NCBI RefSeq assembly: GCF_947242115.1 | Contig: NC_074711.1 | Coordinates: 38,063,765-38,127,764 of the forward strand | Length of the DNA stretch: 64,000 nucleotides | Reading direction: 5' to 3' | Source: Biomphalaria glabrata | Lineage: Eukaryota > Mollusca > Gastropoda > Planorbidae | Part shown: piece by piece, positions 59,801 through 64,000 of the stretch | Position numbering within the stretch: position 1 is the stretch's first letter | How the letters are laid out: each line of letters opens with the position of its first letter | Program-made: the position numbers and the translations under genes | Notes under the pieces: generated by a model | Database searches by the model: none | What the model was told of the DNA's origin: nothing | The model's input: the letters and a program-made list of their open reading frames with translations, nothing else

Positions 59801-62800
59801 TGGTGTTTCAAAAGTGTTATAATCTATATTTTTTTTTATTTATATCATTTTCTTTTTACGCCATGTCAAGAAAGACAGATTTTTAGTCATTTTCAAATGG
59901 TCCACATCGAAGGAATCTATCACTGATCAGCTCTGCTTAGAAACTGACGGTGCTAAGCCCAGTTACGCATTACCGTAGTACTTATTTAGGTCTAAGCTAT
60001 TTTGAGACATAAGGCCATTAATAAATTAAATCCAGATATTATTTATTTGAGGGAGAGCCTAATAAGCTTTGGTAGCCAATAGATAATCCCGCCCTCCCCA
60101 AGTCATTGTAGGACACAACAGTTTACTTGGTTGACCTAAAAACAAAACATACGGTACGCGGCCCTACGTAACTAGCCGCCGATCTAGCACGCTCAGTGTA
60201 TGTAACAGCCCAAAATAGTCAGTGCTAGATATTTTTCGATCTGGGCGGAGAAGGGGGGGGGGGTGCTGAAAAGCTATGGTAGCTTGCAAGCTGTGTTACC
60301 TATAGATGTAGATAAATCCGCCCTCCCTAAACCACCTGGTTGACAAAAAAAAAAAAAAAAAAAAAACCACCGTATTTTAGAGCACGCTTAGTATTTGTCA
60401 CACACACACACAAACAACATATCTATATATACTACGTATCTATCATGCCTAGTGTTTGTGACCTAATTAGCGGCTTGACCGTAGGTACTCGAATGATGGC
60501 TCCTCCCCCTTTCCCCTCAACATTGTTCTTACTACAACTTGAACAATGTTTTGGGGGCTGTGTTGGTGGCCTGGTTTACACCTGTGTGTTGGGCTATCAC
60601 TGACCATTTTGTTTTTGTTGTGTGTTAGTCAGGTTGCTGCGTTTGGATTGAGTCTTGAAATTTACGTTGTTACTTTGCACTGAAAAAGTGTGAATGTTGG
60701 AGAGTGGAATTGCGTAGGAAGAAAGTGCGGGAAAGGGGGTGTAGTCATGTGCAGAATAAGATAGTGGTTAAATGTGTTATTGTTATTATTTTGAGTATTT
60801 GTGATGTTTCAAAGGAGTGTCTTTGTAGTGCATTATGAGCTTTATCATACTTTATGGTAATATATATATACAATGGGGTGTTCGATATATAAAATTTTAT
60901 AGACCCTGCGCCACACAACACGTCTAGATGAGAGGCACAACTGTCTATGCTATGCTATGTCTATGCTGACGTCACATTTTAATGGTCGATCAATTATTGA
61001 TGATCTCTTGATACAGTGTCTTGACTGTTTCTCCCCCCCCCCTTTTTTTTTTTACCTACCAAAGACATTTTTATTTCAAAATACCATATCTACATTCTAT
61101 ACCTCCCACTTAGCACTTTCGTTTTATTAATATCTCTTCACATCAAGCACATGCACAATAGGTATTTGTTTATAACACATAATTCAGAAGTTAATAGAAT
61201 GGGGCATCTGAAAAAAACAAAACACAACTGGATATATTCTAAATTCATTTTTCCTGTGTTATATTCTAAATGGATTGTCCTTGTGTTCGCACAACGATGA
61301 TAATAGCATCAAACTATATGTGTCATAAAATCAAGCTTTTAAAATGGGTACAATTAGTGCATATCGATGTAAATCTATTTACTTAGAAAAATATAGCACA
61401 TTTACAGTAAACCACAAAAAGCTGATACAAATTGTAACACATGGGTAATTTATATATGTACTTTGCATTACATTATTTAAAAAAATAACAATTAAAAAAT
61501 ACATAATTTAAATATTTTGTGTTCTTTGGGTTATATCCCTTTGATGTTTATTTTTAACATTAAAATGGCGTTCGATATCTTACGAAGCTGAGATTGCTTA
61601 TTTAAAAAGAGCTATTATTGAACACCCCCTTTTTAAACCTCAATTTTCATGTTTAGGTAACAAAGGACACTTTAAAAAAAATAGTTGCAAATATTTCTCA
61701 GCCTAATTAGAAGCGTATTATATAGGTTTTGTTGAGTTGAAGCATCATTGGCATTAAAAAATACCCTTAACCCGAGACTCACTTCACTCTTCCCAAGAGG
61801 TCAAAAAAAGTGAAATTTTTATACCAATATTACCAATGCACTTTGAATATAAGTAAAAAAATGATCCTCTGGTGAAAATGAAACTAAATATAACTTAACT
61901 ATAAAGAAATGGAGGATGCACAATAGGAATGGACTAGTTTCGTCATAATCATCGAAATAAAGGAGAATTTTAAAAAATACAATGGGGTGTTCGATAAGTA
62001 CCTTAAAACGAAGGTGTTCGATAGATGTAAGTTACTCTAGATCTATTAATCTATTATAAATATAATCTATACTGACTATACTGATATAGACTCTAATATG
62101 ACACTGACAGTCTATACTACAGTAGTTTATTTAATTGGGACATTACATGAATTCGGACGTTCGCTGTTTTTGTGGTCATTAAATAATTAAAAAAAAAAAA
62201 AAAATTTATATACCTTGGGAGTGTAGTCAGTATATCAGGTGGAACAGATGAAGACATTAAACGCCGTATAAATCTAGCACGTCAGACATTTACACAGCTA
62301 AAACCAACCTGGAAATCTCCTTACATCTCAAACAAGACTAAACTAAGAATCTTTAACTCTAATGTCAAGGCTGTCCTACTGTATGGTTCTGAAACATGGA
62401 GAACAACTGAAGCCACAACAAAAAAAATACAGACCTTCATCAACAGATGCCTGAGAAATATCCTAAAAATACACTGGTATGACAAAGTAGAAAACACCAA
62501 ACTGTGGGAGATGAGTGGACAGAAAAACATAGAAGTGCAGATCTTAGAGAGGAAGTGGAGATGGATTGGTCACACCCTTAGAAAAGATACCAGCAACAGA
62601 GCTAGGCAGGCCTTAGAGTGGAACCCCCAGGGAACAAGACGCAGAGGAAGACCAAAAAGAACATGGCGACGCAGTGTACTCGAAGAAGCAGAGAAGACAG
62701 GGAAGAGCTGGGACACCATCAAAAAGCTAGCAAGAGACCGTGGAGAGTGGCGTGTTTTTGTCGAGGCCCTATGTTCCATGAGGAACTCAAAGGAGTGATG

Positions 62801-64000
62801 ATGATTATGAAATAATTATTTTAATATTTATTATAAAACTAGCTCGCTTTATAATGTGCTTGTCCATTTTCCAATGATTCTGAAAAAAAAACCAACTTGT
62901 ACAATAAAATTACTTCATTTGTTATTATTGTACGCATATTTTTTCAGTAGCAAAAGTGGAAAGAACTCAAGAACACAATAACTGTATCCTCCATTTAGAT
63001 ATTGACTGCTTTTATGCTCAAGTAGAAATGTTAAACAATCCAGAGCTACGTAACAAACCCATAGGTAAATCTTTTTTTGTTGCTGTTGATATGCTGGCTT
63101 CCATCAGTTGTAGAATGACTGTGTGGTTATCTAGTAGAGAAACGAGAAGAAAGCCTGGGCATTTTTTATGATCAGATCAATGACACTCACACAGACAGTT
63201 TCCCGCTCTCCACGCCACGGATGTGTCCACAGAAGTGCCAAATGTCTGATACAGTTTGGAGTCAGTAGCGTCGCTGGCTCTGCCAGGTATTCCCCAAGCT
63301 GCCTAAGGGTCACCAGCTCCTGTATTTTCCTTAGGGTTATCTCCCAAAGCTTTTCCCATTTACCTTGGCTGGCTACCCACCTAGGAGAATGAAAACTCTG
63401 AATCCGAAACACTTCTGCCTTGTGGCTATACCCAAACACGAGAAAGGCATTGGGAATAAACCCCTTTGGCAGCTTGCAGCACACTTGTAATGATTCACCC
63501 TAGCAGGACAGCAGATCTCAAACTGTATCAGCACCTGCCATTGGACACATCAGCTTTGTGTGCTTGGGCGACATAATTTCAACCATAACTAATGTTCATT
63601 TCTATGGGATGATCCATATTCATTTTACAACTGAAGGAGGCCATAGACATATTAGTTATGAGTTAAAACTAACCATAAGTAGTCTGCTATTCTTTAATCT
63701 AATCTTTTCAATTCAATGTACACACAATCTACCACTGCTGGACAACGGTCATGTCTGTGTGAAAATATGTAGGCTGTAGGCCACATGAAATACTGTACTT
63801 CTCATAACTTTTCAGACTCGAAGAAAAGCCTTATTATTATTGTCTAAAATATGATGTATGCCATTGTTCTTTTCAGGGATACAGCAAAAAAATATAATAA
63901 TCACTACCAATTATTTGGCCAGGGAGTTGGGCATTCCTAAATCTACTTATGTTGCTGATGCCATAAAGAAATGGCCACAGTTAGTTTTGGTAAATGGGGA
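56809..64000 (+). CDS. POLI: DNA polymerase iota, N-terminal part (gene runs off the right edge)
   Basis: Y-family translesion polymerase of the nucleus. Exons: 56809-56917 (first, tentative), 62948-63064, 63877 to the window end; phases 1 and 1 fit. Exon 2 reads CILHLDIDCFYAQVEMLNNP, with the first metal-binding Asp (D54, in LHLDID) and DCFYAQVE as in vertebrate iota. Exon 3 reads IQQKNIIITTNYLARELGIP and ends PQLVLVNG, which fits iota (VQQK, PQLVLVNGED) better than eta or kappa. Exon 1 encodes 36 acidic residues starting MSYTEHELDF and ends at AAAA|GTAGGC; it supplies the only phase that avoids a stop at the TAG start of exon 2. Intron 1 holds a 5.1-kb palindrome and an RTE tail; intron 2 holds unassigned DNA and a LINE tail. 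Confidence 0.85.
56925..62039. mobile_element. Giant palindrome: inverted pair of a TIR element in POLI intron 1
   Basis: Left arm 56925-59432 and right arm 59462-62039 are near-perfect reverse complements with a 29-bp spacer. The outer ends are TAGAGTAACTTACA...TCTATCGAACACC and its mirror. The inner ends, AGTAACTTACGTTTATCGAA and its mirror, closely resemble the outer ones, so each arm looks like a complete ~2.5-kb element with terminal inverted repeats joined tail to tail. TTCGATA motifs recur about eight times per arm, clustered near both ends. Flanks are TA, compatible with a TA target duplication. Small indels (8 bp at left end, ~20 bp near 60720) separate the arms. Confidence 0.88.
58214..58555 (-). 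other. Conserved mirrored ORF in the palindrome (left copy)
   Basis: A 113-codon frame; its partner lies at 60340-60603 on the plus strand with the same residues up to a frame shift. It contains PSVCDLISGLTVGTR and a hydrophobic C-terminal half. No known domain. Mirror identity follows from the palindrome and is not independent evidence for a gene. Confidence 0.3.
62200..62800 (+). mobile_element. RTE-like LINE 3' end
   Basis: A long frame reads KTKLRIFNSNVKAVLLYGSE, NRCLRNILKIHWYDKVENTK, RKWRWIGHTLRKDTSNRARQ, WNPQGTRRRGRPKRTWRRSV and ends RGEWRVFVEALCS, the typical RTE-clade C-terminus. It is 5' truncated next to a poly-A-rich stretch at 62190 and ends GATGATGATTATGAA. Related to 42285-42640. 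In POLI intron 1. Confidence 0.88.
63065..63876 (+). other. POLI: POLI intron 2 with unassigned GC-richer block and LINE tail
   Basis: 63130-63550 is GC-richer than the surroundings and has a 117-codon minus frame (FIPNAFLVFGYSHKAEVFRI and following) that I do not recognise. 63725-63840 matches the end of the LINE at 21528-21660 (AACGGTCATGTCTGTGTG, ATATGTAGGCTG, AATACTGTA, ACTCGAAGA) and is a decayed plus-strand copy. Confidence 0.5.

Noticed and set aside
62956-63171. POLI exon 2 as a 71-codon stand-alone gene
   Set aside because: The frame continues past the GTAAAT donor into intron; homology stops exactly at the donor and resumes at 63877.

Overview
The window is animal nuclear DNA: AT-rich, with spliced genes using GT-AG introns and 8-10 kb of intron filled by transposons. 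Protein matches (QDPR, KCMF1, PRADC1, POLI), tRNA-derived SINEs, the repeat family at 19081 and the very frequent TCTAGATC/AGATCTAGA clusters together suggest a heterobranch (perhaps planorbid) freshwater snail. The gastropod assignment is inference; no barcode gene is present.

Four host genes can be read. QDPR (dihydropteridine reductase, minus strand, 45-4691) shows five coding exons and runs off the left edge. KCMF1 (ZZ-finger E3 ubiquitin ligase, plus, 5536-15927) is complete in eight coding exons (481 aa) and contains what looks like a U12-type AT-AC intron. QDPR and KCMF1 are head to head with 844 bp between their start codons and a TGACGTCA element in that gap. PRADC1 (secreted protease-associated-domain protein, minus, 30808-44305) is read in five exons (230 aa), its first intron being 10.2 kb and holding a full-length LINE. 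POLI (DNA polymerase iota, plus, 56809 to beyond 64000) shows three exons; its 6-kb first intron is almost entirely a near-perfect 5.1-kb palindrome.

The rest is mobile DNA. 3.9-14.2 kb: LINE and SINE fragments in QDPR and KCMF1 introns. 17-22.3 kb: intergenic, with SINEs, a LINE inserted into another LINE, and a third LINE tail. 22.6-25.4 kb: a hAT transposon with an exact 8-bp target duplication and a small hAT nested in it, also with an exact 8-bp duplication. 26.16-26.55 kb: a 35-copy 11-bp minisatellite. 37.4-41.5 kb: a LINE with an uninterrupted 1139-aa ORF that carries a 2A ribosome-skipping motif before its PHD finger. 44.5-56.6 kb, between PRADC1 and POLI: four DNA transposons bounded by exact target duplications, one of which carries a captured LINE tail found again in a second copy.

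The host genes do not form a pathway; they are ordinary housekeeping genes. The unusual material is the 2A-bearing LINE, the palindromic element next to the POLI splice donor, the AT-AC intron, and a tandem duplication that copied a QDPR splice acceptor.
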